Positions 34,901 to 43,820 of a stretch of 64,000 nucleotides of DNA are shown here, piece by piece. Source of the stretch: Sinisalibacter aestuarii (GTDB taxonomy: Bacteria; Pseudomonadota; Alphaproteobacteria; Rhodobacterales; Rhodobacteraceae); assembly GCF_027923545.1 (NCBI RefSeq), contig NZ_BROH01000017.1, positions 27,345 through 91,344 on the forward strand, written 5' to 3'. The notes under the pieces are model-generated. The model saw only the letters and a program-made list of their open reading frames with translations, was not told where the DNA came from and did no database searches. The translations under genes and the position numbers were made by a program. The first letter of the stretch is position 1. Each line of letters starts with the position of its first letter.

Positions 34901-35593
34901 ATCCTCCGAGGACGGCCTTATTTCAATGTCTTTCAGCGAAATGCCTTTTAGCGACAAGCCAAAGCTGGCCACGTAGAAGTGATGGATTGCTGACCAAAGA
35001 AATATCAGCGCGAAAGCTGCTATCGAGATGTCTAGCCAATTCGTGAAATCGAAGGGCTTGAAGTACGATCCGTCAAAAATCCCGTTGCGATTGTGAAACG
35101 CATGCCAGACAGCGAGTATTCCGGAAAGAATGTAAAGTGAGCGGAAGATCGACCAGAAACTTGGCGATTGGATGCGTTTGAAGCGCGAGAGCGGCAGTTT
35201 GTCTGCATCTGCGCCATAGAGCAATTGCTGGAGTATGCTCCGCTCAATCTCCTGCCTAGTCACTGTGCGTTGTTCATCGCCTGCTTCGGGCAAAAAGGCG
35301 GCAAGCGAGATGTGCAAGGCCTTGCGGGGATAGGATTTCAGGAACGAACGGATGATGCTGCTTTTGCCAGAACCATAAGGCCCAGTAAGAGCGATGTTTG
35401 AAACGTCAGGGCTCTCAGTCGCGAACGCCAAGGCGGCCGAATACACCCCTCCTTGGTCTGCTTCATCGGTGGGGGCAAGATCGACGAACTTCGCGGGCCC
35501 CTTTCGAGATGCAGATATTCGGCGCAACGTCTCGGCTAATTTGAAGAGCTTATCGGAGATACAGAGGAAGATTTTGGCGCGACTTATATACAT
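31988..35593 (-). CDS. YobI-type P-loop NTPase, possible defence protein
   Basis: From the ATG at 35593 the protein has 1201 residues. After a short N-terminus it shows DLAPTDEADQGGVYSAAL and Walker A LTGPYGSGKSS (around 73), two membrane segments (about 150-172 and 188-210), Walker B VVVEDLDRFEDSD (around 257) and a very long helical C-terminal region. This matches the YobI family of large KAP/STAND-like NTPases. Function is unknown; such membrane-linked NTPases are often found in defence islands. The DNA is clearly lower in G+C than the plasmid genes, which suggests separate acquisition. No ribosome site is obvious, so the start is uncertain. Confidence 0.75.
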   Translation of the reverse strand: MYISRAKIFLCISDKLFKLAETLRRISASRKGPAKFVDLAPTDEADQGGVYSAALAFATESPDVSNIALTGPYGSGKSSIIRSFLKSYPRKALHISLAAFLPEAGDEQRTVTRQEIERSILQQLLYGADADKLPLSRFKRIQSPSFWSIFRSLYILSGILAVWHAFHNRNGIFDGSYFKPFDFTNWLDISIAAFALIFLWSAIHHFYVASFGLSLKGISLKDIEIRPSSEDQDSILNRHLDEIVYFFQSTRYDLVVVEDLDRFEDSDIFVTLREINSLVNGNVGVKRKVRFLYALRDDMFVNTDRTKFFEFIIPVIPIINSSNSIDMVLAQGSRLELDGSLDQQFLREVSRYLSDLRLIHNIFNEYAIYVANLETDGENVLDATKLLAVLIYKNVYPRDFERLHRGEGHLAGILGRKDELIAAREQSHRSEIAQLERGIEAAEKQVPKDIRELRRIYAMALLESLPANVSGVGRNGQQFVAPAKLSEYEEFDELINTQSIHYNTFNQGRRQQNISGLQASIDPEATYADRVQSIQNKADSQKKAAVRRIADLRKQIKTIRTSKFNVLLRSSSQEIEGLFQELGDGGELARFLLLEGYLDDSYYQYTSLFHSGRLSPNDNKFLIQIRAFQTPEPGFPIDNPSEVIAGMREDDFGLDYALNVRLIDALLETEENKDRLGKVFGYLANEFPNQQEFFQAYYASGSQVGEFMKRLVEAWRGFVPAAMEDPSAVVHIAGIIEHLPPALLAREREEHAELRTFVADNIHEILNLLEGVDPAKLEELRIETKDLAAINEYPQVVQTLYELGHYHLSAANFEYIFGSILGEETGPALRKRHYSRIRNSRAKPLLDRVESDFAEYFSNVLLEMDDNVEEDVEAILAVLDRDALDVEAVETFVLRQVKKLPELDVVPERYQSIVVRGAQIAPSWSNCLGFIQSEVFDSAALTEFLGKDEIRSALLEVPLPDTKEAYPLRQFLIEADNLQDETYRAYVRALPKEFKKFPEAVSTGKRRILIEEQRITFDAGNLAALEGEVDLQTAFVAENIASYLQDPSAFSIDDDFRERLLGADVSDGEKRAIIELMDLSLLPSLPERAGIVGPILLETSSTLPVLTADIVKAIIVNAEPVSTQIQLLNLLHETLDKSQVREVLAQLPQPYSSIQTGYARPTLKRTNQNSELVSWLDDRDIISSVGKPFWSNDIMVNLKRS

Positions 35594-35835
35594 GAAAAGC
35601 AGTCTACCATGTCCACAAAATTTTCCCAGCCAAGTTATGGACTTAGTCGACAACGCTAGTGAAATTCTGAAGCTTGGCGCGGCCGCAGCGAAATCGCGCT
35701 TCGCCCGGAGTCTGTGAGTTCGCTCATCTCCAGATTTCGCACGCGCGGCAAATGGCCGGTAAGCGGGCTGCGGATGCAGCATCTTGACTGGTCGGTGAAC
35801 GTAAGCATTGGGCCGATCACGTCTGGAGTACGACT
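35594..35835. other. Spacer between the YobI-type gene and the rhomboid gene
   Basis: No supported gene. A frame of the YobI-type gene continues open through this stretch and on into the antisense of the rhomboid gene, but its composition is not protein-like and the rhomboid motifs on the other frame are clear. A promoter for the NTPase gene should lie here. Confidence 0.4.
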
Positions 35836-36435
35836 TCAGTCCAGATCGACGCCGCCGAGGCGCGGCGCATGGACATGCGTTCGGATTAGGAACGCAGCGC
35901 CCGCGCCCGCGATAGCGCCGAAGAGATGCGCCTCCCACGACACGCCGGGTTGGCCCGGAAGAACGCCCCAGAGAATAGTGCCATAGAGGACACCGACCAC
36001 CAGCGCCGCGCCCAGCGTGATCGGAGAGCGATCCACAAGACCGCGCGCGATGAGGAAGCCAAACCAGCCGAAGATTAGCCCCGACGCACCGATATGGATC
36101 GCCGAACTTCCGAACAGCCAGACAAGACCGCCGCCGAGGCCGATCACCACGGCGTTCACGGCCAGCAAGGCCCGCGTGGTCGTAGCCACCAGCAGCCCAC
36201 CCATCACCAGGAGCGGCGGCGTATTGGCCATCAGGTGCGCGAAGCTTCCATGCAGGAGGGGCATGGCGATGACACCATCCAATCCGCTGACATGCCGGGG
36301 GATCAGGCCGAAGGCCGGGTTCAAACCGTAACCGAAGATCCAATTGACGGCCTGGACCGCCCAGAGCAGCGCTACAAAGGCGACAAGCGCCGCGGTGCGC
36401 CCAAAGAAGACGCGCATGTGATCCCGGTTCATCAT
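35836..36435 (-). CDS. Rhomboid-family intramembrane serine protease
   Basis: A roughly 199-residue membrane protein from the ATG at 36435; the frame is open to 36543. It has six hydrophobic segments and the rhomboid landmarks: HLMANTPP in an early helix, the catalytic serine in [11 protein letters not shown] and the catalytic histidine in [11 protein letters not shown]. Rhomboids cut membrane proteins within the bilayer. A substrate is not evident. It lies between the YobI-type gene and a hypothetical protein on the same strand. Confidence 0.85.
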   Translation of the reverse strand: MMNRDHMRVFFGRTAALVAFVALLWAVQAVNWIFGYGLNPAFGLIPRHVSGLDGVIAMPLLHGSFAHLMANTPPLLVMGGLLVATTTRALLAVNAVVIGLGGGLVWLFGSSAIHIGASGLIFGWFGFLIARGLVDRSPITLGAALVVGVLYGTILWGVLPGQPGVSWEAHLFGAIAGAGAAFLIRTHVHAPRLGGVDLD

Positions 36436-36564
36436 GTTGGCGACAGTAGACGTCACCACAGCGCCTTCATTGGTTTTCGCGCGCAGCACAGGGTGCCACC
36501 TCCGGGAAAGGGGGTCGCGGCGGCCAACCTCGGTAGGGCTCAAGCCAAGAGAATGGCTCCGATC

Positions 36565-37101
36565 TTAAACGGTGTTCCCAGGCCGCCGCGGCATGATTTC
36601 ACGCTCGGGGCGCTTCAGGGCTTCGGCGTATTTACGGGCATTGTCGTCAATCGTGCTGTGCCAGAGCTTTGAGACAAAGGCCTGGGCGTCTTGAACGGTC
36701 ATGTCTTTCAGCGAAGAGGACAGCACCATGAATAGCTCATCTTCACTAATCGAGGCGGCGCGGTGCATGGCATCCGCGTAAAATGACGGGTCGTTGAGAA
36801 CCTGCTCGCGCAGCGGCATCCGCGCGAGATTCTCCTCCGGGATCGCCATGAAGATCGTGTCCTGCAGGTCGGTCAGATACGCACGCCGCGATGTGGACAC
36901 CGGCTTTCCCGCAGCCTTGGCCTCCAGAACTGCCTGCCTTGTCCTGTCGAGCTTTGCCCTTGCATGGGTCATGATGACATCACGCTGTCGTTCAGGCAGC
37001 GCAAATCCGGTGCAACGCTCGATATGAGCAAGAAGCCCTCCAACCTCGGCGTCTACATCAAAGCTCTCGAACCACGGAGCTTTTCCCAGTCTCGCCACCA
37101 T
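36565..37101 (-). CDS. Hypothetical helical protein
   Basis: A 178-residue, mainly helical soluble protein without a motif I recognise. The ATG at 37101 is preceded by GAGGG eight bases upstream and by A+T-rich DNA (37122-37150, TATTAT-like hexamers) that probably holds its promoter. The mid-section ([19 protein letters not shown]) is charged and amphipathic. Function unknown. Confidence 0.6.
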   Translation of the reverse strand: MVARLGKAPWFESFDVDAEVGGLLAHIERCTGFALPERQRDVIMTHARAKLDRTRQAVLEAKAAGKPVSTSRRAYLTDLQDTIFMAIPEENLARMPLREQVLNDPSFYADAMHRAASISEDELFMVLSSSLKDMTVQDAQAFVSKLWHSTIDDNARKYAEALKRPEREIMPRRPGNTV

Positions 37102-37193
37102 ATGCCTACCCTCGCCCGTTCAATAATATATTATCGTATATCATATTCAGCAGATCGCAAGCAGATGCGAGCTTCGTGCAGCCAGACATGGAA

Positions 37194-37225
37194 AAAGGGG
37201 AACCGTGATCCCACGGTTCCCCTTT
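37194..37225 (-). terminator. Strong intrinsic terminator after the DUF736 gene
   Basis: A perfect 14-bp stem, AAAGGGGAACCGTG, with a 4-base loop and its complement, lies 32 bases after the stop at 37257; on the minus strand it runs into TTTTTCC. The symmetry makes it likely to work in both directions. Confidence 0.8.
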
Positions 37226-37256
37226 GTGTTCAGATCGTCTTCCCTTCGCGTGCCAA

Positions 37257-37985
37257 TTAGGCGACCAGCGACAGCCCCGCGCCCGCATCTTGCTGCGGCT
37301 CACCACTGTCGATGAACGGGATGATCGAGAAGGTCTGCCCGCCGCGCTGCTCTTCGTTCTGCACGGCGTTGACGCGCAGATCGCCATCGGGCGTGTTGAT
37401 CAGCAGCGACAGGTAGTCATTGCCCGTGCGGCTGCTTTTCGCCATCCACGCCGAGCCGACGCGGATCGGTGTGCCCCGGGGCGAGCTGACCTCGATCCGG
37501 TAATCCGGGTGGGTCTCCTCGGTCTTGTAGCAGTTCTCGATCAGCATGAACTCCAGATCGAACATCATGTTGGCGATGTAGCCCGTGAAGGAGTTGTCAG
37601 CGTCCATGGCGGTGAGCTCGCCCGAGATCGAGCCGGATTTCATCAGACCGTTCGAGACCAACGGGATGATCTCGAATTCGCCGCTCTGGGCCGCGCGCGC
37701 CTCTTTCGTCTGCACCGCGTTGACCCGGAACGGGCCGAGGCCCACATCGATCTGCATCGAGATGTAGGGGTTTCCGCTGGTATTGCCCGTCTCGTTCCAG
37801 GCCGTGCCGATGCGGACCTTGCGGCCCGATTTGTTGACGGCCGTCACGTCGTAATCCGGACTGCGCGCGGACATCTTGGCCCGTGCCTCAAGCTGGATGG
37901 CGATGTCAAAGCGTGACGAGTGGATCATGCCGGTGTACTCGGCGGCTGCGGTTTCGGCATTGCGGGTGAGGTTTCCTGCGAACAT
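37257..37985 (-). CDS. Tandem DUF736-like protein
   Basis: A 242-residue protein from the ATG at 37985, which follows AAGGAA; an upstream frame to 38069 is not needed. It starts MFAGNLTRNAETAAAEYTG and contains two similar halves: PDYDVTAVNKSGRKVRIGTAWNE and PDYRIEVSSPRGTPIRVGSAWMA, each followed by GNxYxS and a strand LRVNAVQ. This is the DUF736 signature in duplicate. DUF736 proteins are common on conjugative alphaproteobacterial plasmids; function unknown. Most relatives I know have one copy, so the duplication is of note. Confidence 0.75.
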   Translation of the reverse strand: MFAGNLTRNAETAAAEYTGMIHSSRFDIAIQLEARAKMSARSPDYDVTAVNKSGRKVRIGTAWNETGNTSGNPYISMQIDVGLGPFRVNAVQTKEARAAQSGEFEIIPLVSNGLMKSGSISGELTAMDADNSFTGYIANMMFDLEFMLIENCYKTEETHPDYRIEVSSPRGTPIRVGSAWMAKSSRTGNDYLSLLINTPDGDLRVNAVQNEEQRGGQTFSIIPFIDSGEPQQDAGAGLSLVA

Positions 37986-38092
37986 GGGATGGTTCCTTTT
38001 GGATTGGCCGGTGCCTGACGTCCTTGCCAGCGCATCCGGGATTGCTTTCTCGACCCCTTGAGGGATCACAAATCAGAAAGCTTGCTTTCCCT

Positions 38093-38413
38093 TTATGCCC
38101 CGCCCCCGGCTTCGCGATGCCGTCTGAGTAGGTGTGCCGCCGCGCCCCCGAGTGCTGCGCCCCTCTCCTGCCCGTCTGATCTTGATTGGCGGCCCGGATT
38201 TTCTGCGCCGTCCTCCGATCGCGCGATGAAGAACTCCGCCTCTTTGCCATTCAACCGTTGCCCTTCCCGGTCGGTCAGACCGATGCAGCTGCCGTTCGGC
38301 AGAAAGCTAATCAGGTACTGACCGAGCCGGTCCTTATGGACAACGTAGCCGGTATTGGCCCAATGCACAGTCTGGCCGGCATCGACGGCCGCCTTGATGT
38401 CATCGAGTGTCAT
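38093..38413 (-). CDS. Small hypothetical plasmid protein
   Basis: A 106-residue protein. The first 70 residues (MTLDDIKAAVDAGQTVHWANTGYVVHKDRLGQ...) look folded, with a strand-rich section GSCIGLTDREGQRLNG; the rest is low-complexity, rich in Gly, Ala and Arg. The ATG at 38413 has a very good ribosome site (AAGGAGG). I associate the N-terminal pattern with short conserved plasmid proteins but know no function. Confidence 0.6.
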   Translation of the reverse strand: MTLDDIKAAVDAGQTVHWANTGYVVHKDRLGQYLISFLPNGSCIGLTDREGQRLNGKEAEFFIARSEDGAENPGRQSRSDGQERGAALGGAAAHLLRRHREAGGGA

Positions 38414-38448
38414 GCGAACCTCCTTACGAAGAATGGTGGGGAAACTAC

Positions 38449-38483
38449 GCAGTAAGCCCGGTCGTCGAACCGGGCTTCACTGC
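38449..38483. terminator. Hairpin between small plasmid genes
   Basis: GCAGTAAGCCCGGT pairs with ACCGGGCTTCACTGC around a 6-base loop, a long stem with one bulge. It lies 30 bases after the DUF6915-like gene. The U-tract is weak on both strands, so it may be a terminator or an RNA-stabilising hairpin. Confidence 0.5.
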
Positions 38484-38512
38484 AGCATTTCTTTGGCAAA
38501 CGGCCGAGGCTG

Positions 38513-38974
38513 TCAGGCACCTTGCGTGGTTTGTGTCACGCGTGCCGCCATCCAGTCCTTCAGGCCGAGAACCGTTCTGCCGGCTGCGACCTCGGAGGCC
38601 CAGGCGACCCTTGGGTCGCCGCAAGGCTCATCGCCGGAATGCCGGTCGATGTGACCATTGGCCATCCATGGCTCAGGCTGTATCCGTCGCAGCCAGTCCG
38701 CCATGCTCGGGATACGGCCCTGACAGTCTTCGCGGACATGCTGCTCGCCGATCCAGCGCACGGGAATGTCCCGACCCGCGCTATTGGTCAGGGTCAAGCC
38801 GAAGACACGCTCCGCTTCGAACAGGCCTTGGGAATGATGACGCAAGGCGCGGTGCGTGAAGAGCGCGAGGTGCTCTTTCGAGGCGTCAAACCAATCGTGC
38901 ACAGCCTGATAGTCAGACGGCACCCCGCCGAATTTCCGGGCAGAGCTTTCAGCATGATGAAGCGGATGGGCCAT
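38513..38974 (-). CDS. DUF6915-like protein
   Basis: A 153-residue protein from the ATG at 38974, one base after the stop of the upstream gene. It begins MAHPLHHAESSARKFGG and contains YQAVHDWFDASKEHLALFTHRALRHHSQGLFEAERVFG, a His-rich helix pair typical of what is annotated as DUF6915. Several of these histidines could bind a metal, but this is a guess. Translationally coupled to the DUF6878-like gene. Confidence 0.7.
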   Translation of the reverse strand: MAHPLHHAESSARKFGGVPSDYQAVHDWFDASKEHLALFTHRALRHHSQGLFEAERVFGLTLTNSAGRDIPVRWIGEQHVREDCQGRIPSMADWLRRIQPEPWMANGHIDRHSGDEPCGDPRVAWASEVAAGRTVLGLKDWMAARVTQTTQGA

Positions 38975-38975
38975 C

Positions 38976-39362
38976 TCAAAGCCCCTCGTCATAGCTGTGC
39001 GAGCATTCGACATAGCGGTCCGCGTGATCGAGGATGATGCTGTCTAGTGCTATGTCCCAGGTCAGCGTGCCGTAGCCGCCCTCGTTGTTTTCGAACCCCG
39101 GGTGATGGTGATAGGCGAGCGACCAGGCGAAGTCGCCAACCTCTGTGGCAAGCGCCTCCGGCAGTTGGACCTCTGCAGGCTGCACCGTCACATCCTCGAC
39201 ATTGCCGGAGTCGCCATAGCCTTCGTATTCGGCAGTGACCTCGCTGATGCCTAGTGCACGTAGTTGCGCAAGCAGCTCCGTTCGGGATGCCTTCAAGGTG
39301 GTTTCGCGCTCTGCACGCCACTGAGCCGCCATTGCGGCATAGTCGATCTGGGGATTGGTCAT
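38976..39362 (-). CDS. DUF6878-like protein
   Basis: A 128-residue acidic protein from the ATG at 39362, which follows AGAGGAC. The open frame to 39566 includes sequence that overlaps the neighbour and is not needed. The motifs LGISEVTAEYEGYGDSGNVEDV and HHPGFENNEGGYGTLTWDI are what I know from DUF6878. Function unknown. It is paired with the DUF6915-like gene. Confidence 0.7.
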   Translation of the reverse strand: MTNPQIDYAAMAAQWRAERETTLKASRTELLAQLRALGISEVTAEYEGYGDSGNVEDVTVQPAEVQLPEALATEVGDFAWSLAYHHHPGFENNEGGYGTLTWDIALDSIILDHADRYVECSHSYDEGL

Positions 39363-39483
39363 GGGTCTGTCCTCTTGTCTGAATTTGGGGGGCCGGGTGT
39401 GGCATTGGTCAGCGCGCGCCCGGAAAGCGCAGATCGGCCAAATCCCGATCCGCGACGCCCGACCGGAAGCCCGCTTTGACTTT

Positions 39484-42400
39484 TCAGGCGGCTTGTTCTG
39501 CCGCTCTAGCGGCTCGCTGCCCCACGATCCGGGCCAGAATGCTTCCCGTGTCGATCCCGTCCCCATGCGGCAGGAACACCCGCAGCTGGAAGGCGATGAT
39601 CTCCGTGAAACACCCCATGGCCTTGAGGCCGTCGATCATGCCCCGATCCGCGCCGCCCAGCTCGAGGCGCATCTCGCCTGCGACCCGGCGACGGGTCAGG
39701 GTCAGACCCCGGCCCAGATCGACCGGCGCGGTGGTGCCGAGGGCGGCGGTCAGCATCTCCTGCGGTGTTTGCGGATTGGAGACGAGGAAGCGTGCGCGCA
39801 GCGCGGCAGCACCTTCCTCGCTCAGCGTGCGCCCGATCATCGCCGTCGCCCCGTCCGGCGTGACCCGGTAGATACGTTCATTGGTGGTCGGAATATCCTT
39901 CCAGATCGGCAGCAACAGCCCGGTCAGCAGGTAGAGCTTGGTCGTGGTGGTTTTTGGCAGGGACGCTGCCTCGGCATCCCAAAGCCTTGCGAACTCAGGC
40001 CTTCCGATGTCTTCCCATGCCGAGGACTCGAACCGCGCCTCTTCGAGATAGCTCGACCCGTTTGGCCGCACCGCCTTGCGCATCAGCGTAACGATGTCCT
40101 CGTCATACATCTGCATGGGGCGCGCCGAGATGAGCGCCGCGCGGCCGGAAGCACGGTTGACCATCGGCAGCTTGTCGGGATTGCGCGAGAAGGCGTAATC
40201 TGCCGACAGCACATGGACAGGGTCGGTCACCTCAAGTCCGATGATCCGCGTTACGGCACCGGATTTCGGGCAGGTCCAGAGATCCTCCATGGAGACCTGT
40301 TCGATCTTTTCGCCACGCAGCGTCTCAACCCCGAGATCGAGCGTGCCCGCCGCGCGCGCCCGTTCAGTCTGATCGGCAATCCGGCGCATGAACTCGGCAA
40401 AGAGCGCGTTCTGCATGTGGATGGGCAGGGCCAGAACCCGGTTTAGAAACCGCTGGATCGGCGGCAACTCCTCGAGCAGCACCCCGTCCTTGTCGATCAG
40501 CCGCAGGGCTGTCCAGTCGGTGAAGCTCTCGTAGCTCATCGCCTCAGCGCGCCCGGCGGCAAGATCGGCGAAATACCCACGCAGCGCCGCCCGTGCGATC
40601 GGGCTTTCGAGATTGTCCTCCTCGCGGAACATGCCTTGAGAGCCGGTCTCGCGCTGACCCTTGGTCAAAGCCCCCAGCTGGTCGAGGCGCTTGGCTATCG
40701 TCGAGGTGAAACGCTTTTCGCCATGCACATCCGAGGTGCAGACCCGGAAGAAAGGCGCGCTGACCTGGGCAGAGCGATGCGTGCGGCCGAGCCCCTGGAT
40801 GGCCGCATCGGCGCGCCAGCCGGGCTCCAGTAGATAGTGCCGCCGCCGTTTCTGGTTCTTCGCCGTTTGCGCCGCGTGATAGGACCGGCCCGTGCCGCCC
40901 GCATCGGAGAAGATCAGGATATCCTTTTCGCCGTCCATAAAGGCTTGGGTTTCGGATGAATTGCTGCTGGCGGCGCGCTTCTCGATGAAGAGATGACCAT
41001 CGCCGGCCTTCAAAGGGCGGATGGACCGCCCCGTGACTTCAGCCACGGCCTCGTCGCCAAAGGCCCAGAGGATCTGATCGAGCGCTGAGGGGATCGGGGC
41101 CAGAGTCATTAACTCCATCATGGCCGCATCGCGCAAGCCGAGCGCCTCGCGCGAGACGACCAGCGCGCCGGTCTCATCGCGCAAGGGTTCCGCGATCATG
41201 TTGCCGTCAATCTCAACGAGCTTTTGCGCGTGGATCGGGAAGGCCTGCTCGAGATAACCCAGCACGTAGTCGCGCGGCGTCAAGGCCCCCTCGACGAGCT
41301 GGTCGCCGGCGTCCATCGTCTCAAGCCGGCGTTTCAGCAGGCTTTCGCCGGTCGAAACCACCTGGATGACGCAAGCGTTGCCCGCCGCGAGGTCTTCCTC
41401 GATGGCGCGGATGATGGTCGGCGCCTTCATTCCCATCAGGAGATGGTTGAAGAAGCGCTGCTTGGTGCTTTCAAACCGGGATTTGGCCGAGGCGCGTGCG
41501 GCCGACGCATTGGTCTCGCCAGAGGCGTCATTGACGCCAGTCGCTGTCAGCGCCGCTTCGAGATTGTGGTGGATGGTGCGGAAAGCGTCCGCATAGGCGT
41601 CGTAGATCTCGATCTGAGCCGGAGTCAGCGCGTGTTCGAGCACGTCGTATTCCACGCCATCAAAGCTGAGCGCGCGGGCCGTATAGAGACCGAGCGTCTT
41701 GAGATCGCGCGCGACCACCTCCATGGCGGCAACGCCGCCCGCCTCCATCGCCGACACAAAACTCTCGCGGCTCGGGAAGGGATATTCGGGTCCCTGCCCC
41801 CAGAGCCCCAGCCGCGCGGCATAGGCGAGGTTGTGGACGCTCGTCGCTCCCGTGGCGGAGATGTAGAACACCCGCGCGCGCGGGGCCGCGAGTTGCAGCC
41901 GCAGGCCTGCAAGGCCCTGCTGGGAGGGTTTGACCCCCCTGCCCTGCTCTGACCCTGCGGCGTTCTGCATGGCATGGGCCTCGTCAAAAGCCAGCACGCC
42001 GTCGAAGTCTTCACCCATCCACTCAAAGATCTGGCTCAGCCGCGTGGTGCCGCATTTGCCCGCCGAGCGCAGCGTGGCGTAGGTCACGAAGAGGATACCG
42101 TCGCCCATCGGGATTGGCTGGTCCGGTTTCCATTTGGAGAGCGGCTGAATGTCGGCGGGCGAGCCGCCAAGATCGGTCCAGTCGCGGATCGCGTCCTCGA
42201 TGAGCGTCGCGGATTTGGAGACCCAGATCGCTTTCCTGCGCCCGGCCAGCCAGTTCACCAGAATGAGCCCCGCGCATTCGCGCCCCTTGCCGCAGCCGGT
42301 GCCGTCCCCGAGGAAATAGCCAAGGCGATAGGCCCGTGCATCGGGGTCGTCGTCGGCGCGCGTCAGCTTGGTCTGGTCGTCATCGATCACAAACCGCCCC

Positions 42401-43746
42401 GGCAGGTCACGCCCATGGGCATCATGCGCCATGATGATGGTCTCGATCTGCGCCTCCGAGAGGTGTCCATCCTCGATCAGTCGCGCGGGCAGGCGCAATT
42501 CCGCACTGGCCCCGCCTGAAGGCACGGGTGGCGCGACCGAGGCCATGGCGATGCTTTCGACCAGCGGCGTGGGATGTTCCTGCGCGCCTGCGATGTCGAT
42601 CCGCTGCGGACGGTAGCGCGCATAAATATCCGAGACGGGCGTGTTGTCGCGCGGAGCCTCAAGGCTTGTGAAAGTGAGCGGTATGGCGGCGTTGGTCTGA
42701 GCGTTGGACGCCGCAACTCTGGCAACTGGGCGCTTGCGGGTGACAGGTACTGGACCGACCGATCGCGCATGAGGGTTTTTCGTAGCCTGTTGTACGGGGC
42801 GCGCCTCGGGCCGGGTTGCGGCCACGGCGTCGACAAAAGGAAGGGCTTCATCCAAGTCCCTGACGCTGGCGCGGATCATCTCGCCGTCCTCCTGCACCTT
42901 GTCGAAGACCATCAGCTGGGTTTCCACAGTTGTGCCGAGCTTGCGGTAGACCTGTCCCGGCATCGTCAACGCCAAGCGCGGCGTCAGGAGACCGCAGGCG
43001 CGGGACCAATGCGCGGCATCGCGTTCGGGCGTGAATCCCGGCGGCATGATCGCCACCAGCCGCCCGCCGGGTGCCAGACGCTTTGCAGCCGCGATAAGAT
43101 GTTTGGCGGCGATGTGCTTGTCTCGGGAGCGATCGACCGAGGAGGCGAAGGGCGGATTCATCACCACGACGTCGGGCAGAACGGGCGTCTGCAGCAGATC
43201 ATCGATATGCTCGCCGTCATGGCCTGTGACCTCGCCGCCGAAAACCGCGCGCAGGAGGCGCTGGCGAAAGGGGTCGATTTCATTGAGCAAAAGCGTGGCA
43301 CCGGCCCGGGCGGCGAAAGCAACCAGGGCACCGGTGCCCGCCGACGGCTCCAGCACCGTCTCGCCCTTGCGGATCGCCGCGGCCCGCAAGACCAGCGCCG
43401 CGAATGGCAGCGGCGTGGAAAACTGCTGCAGCCGGATCTGCTGCTCAGAGCGGCGGGTTTCCGTCAGGAGCCGCGAGGCAAGCAGCCTTGCAGCGGCGAT
43501 GTCACCTGCCGCGCCGTCCTCACGCAGCAGCACCTGAACAGCCGCGGCCTGCATCAGGTCATATGCCATGCGCCAGTCCCAGGCACCGCCGGCATCGCTG
43601 CCAAGAAACGTCTCGCGCATAATGCGCGCGAGCGCTGACCTGCGCAGGGGTTGGTGGTCGACCTCCGCGCCGATCTGCGCGAGGGCAGAGACGAGATCAG
43701 CGTCGGAGATTGAGAGAGCCGGGTTCGCCGGTTTGGGCCTAGACAT
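39484..43746 (-). CDS. Strawberry-notch-type helicase fused to a DNA methyltransferase-like domain
   Basis: A 1420-residue protein. The N-terminal part is an AdoMet-dependent methyltransferase-like domain with TVLEPSAGTGALVAFAARAGA (around 135) and the amino-methylase motif VVMNPPFASS (around 197). The centre is an SF2 helicase-like NTPase with GDGTGCGKGRECAG (around 482) and FDEAHAMQN (around 593), the strawberry-notch style. A second helicase lobe with GGTGRSYHAAQTA and GLGRTHRS follows. The ATG at 43746 is preceded by AAGGAAA. Such fusions occur on conjugative plasmids and phages and are thought to protect or process incoming DNA; that is inference. Confidence 0.85.
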   Translation of the reverse strand: MSRPKPANPALSISDADLVSALAQIGAEVDHQPLRRSALARIMRETFLGSDAGGAWDWRMAYDLMQAAAVQVLLREDGAAGDIAAARLLASRLLTETRRSEQQIRLQQFSTPLPFAALVLRAAAIRKGETVLEPSAGTGALVAFAARAGATLLLNEIDPFRQRLLRAVFGGEVTGHDGEHIDDLLQTPVLPDVVVMNPPFASSVDRSRDKHIAAKHLIAAAKRLAPGGRLVAIMPPGFTPERDAAHWSRACGLLTPRLALTMPGQVYRKLGTTVETQLMVFDKVQEDGEMIRASVRDLDEALPFVDAVAATRPEARPVQQATKNPHARSVGPVPVTRKRPVARVAASNAQTNAAIPLTFTSLEAPRDNTPVSDIYARYRPQRIDIAGAQEHPTPLVESIAMASVAPPVPSGGASAELRLPARLIEDGHLSEAQIETIIMAHDAHGRDLPGRFVIDDDQTKLTRADDDPDARAYRLGYFLGDGTGCGKGRECAGLILVNWLAGRRKAIWVSKSATLIEDAIRDWTDLGGSPADIQPLSKWKPDQPIPMGDGILFVTYATLRSAGKCGTTRLSQIFEWMGEDFDGVLAFDEAHAMQNAAGSEQGRGVKPSQQGLAGLRLQLAAPRARVFYISATGATSVHNLAYAARLGLWGQGPEYPFPSRESFVSAMEAGGVAAMEVVARDLKTLGLYTARALSFDGVEYDVLEHALTPAQIEIYDAYADAFRTIHHNLEAALTATGVNDASGETNASAARASAKSRFESTKQRFFNHLLMGMKAPTIIRAIEEDLAAGNACVIQVVSTGESLLKRRLETMDAGDQLVEGALTPRDYVLGYLEQAFPIHAQKLVEIDGNMIAEPLRDETGALVVSREALGLRDAAMMELMTLAPIPSALDQILWAFGDEAVAEVTGRSIRPLKAGDGHLFIEKRAASSNSSETQAFMDGEKDILIFSDAGGTGRSYHAAQTAKNQKRRRHYLLEPGWRADAAIQGLGRTHRSAQVSAPFFRVCTSDVHGEKRFTSTIAKRLDQLGALTKGQRETGSQGMFREEDNLESPIARAALRGYFADLAAGRAEAMSYESFTDWTALRLIDKDGVLLEELPPIQRFLNRVLALPIHMQNALFAEFMRRIADQTERARAAGTLDLGVETLRGEKIEQVSMEDLWTCPKSGAVTRIIGLEVTDPVHVLSADYAFSRNPDKLPMVNRASGRAALISARPMQMYDEDIVTLMRKAVRPNGSSYLEEARFESSAWEDIGRPEFARLWDAEAASLPKTTTTKLYLLTGLLLPIWKDIPTTNERIYRVTPDGATAMIGRTLSEEGAAALRARFLVSNPQTPQEMLTAALGTTAPVDLGRGLTLTRRRVAGEMRLELGGADRGMIDGLKAMGCFTEIIAFQLRVFLPHGDGIDTGSILARIVGQRAARAAEQAA

Positions 43747-43820
43747 GGGGATTTTCCTTTGGATCAGGGTCTGAGTTCCAAAGGACAAAAAGCCCGCTTT
43801 TGCTTTTCTGGGTGACGAGG

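Noticed and set aside
35594..36343. Open extension of the YobI-type gene by 250 codons at its 5' side
   Set aside because: It runs in another frame over the rhomboid gene, whose GASG and catalytic His motifs are clear, and its composition (Arg, Pro and Cys-rich) is not protein-like.
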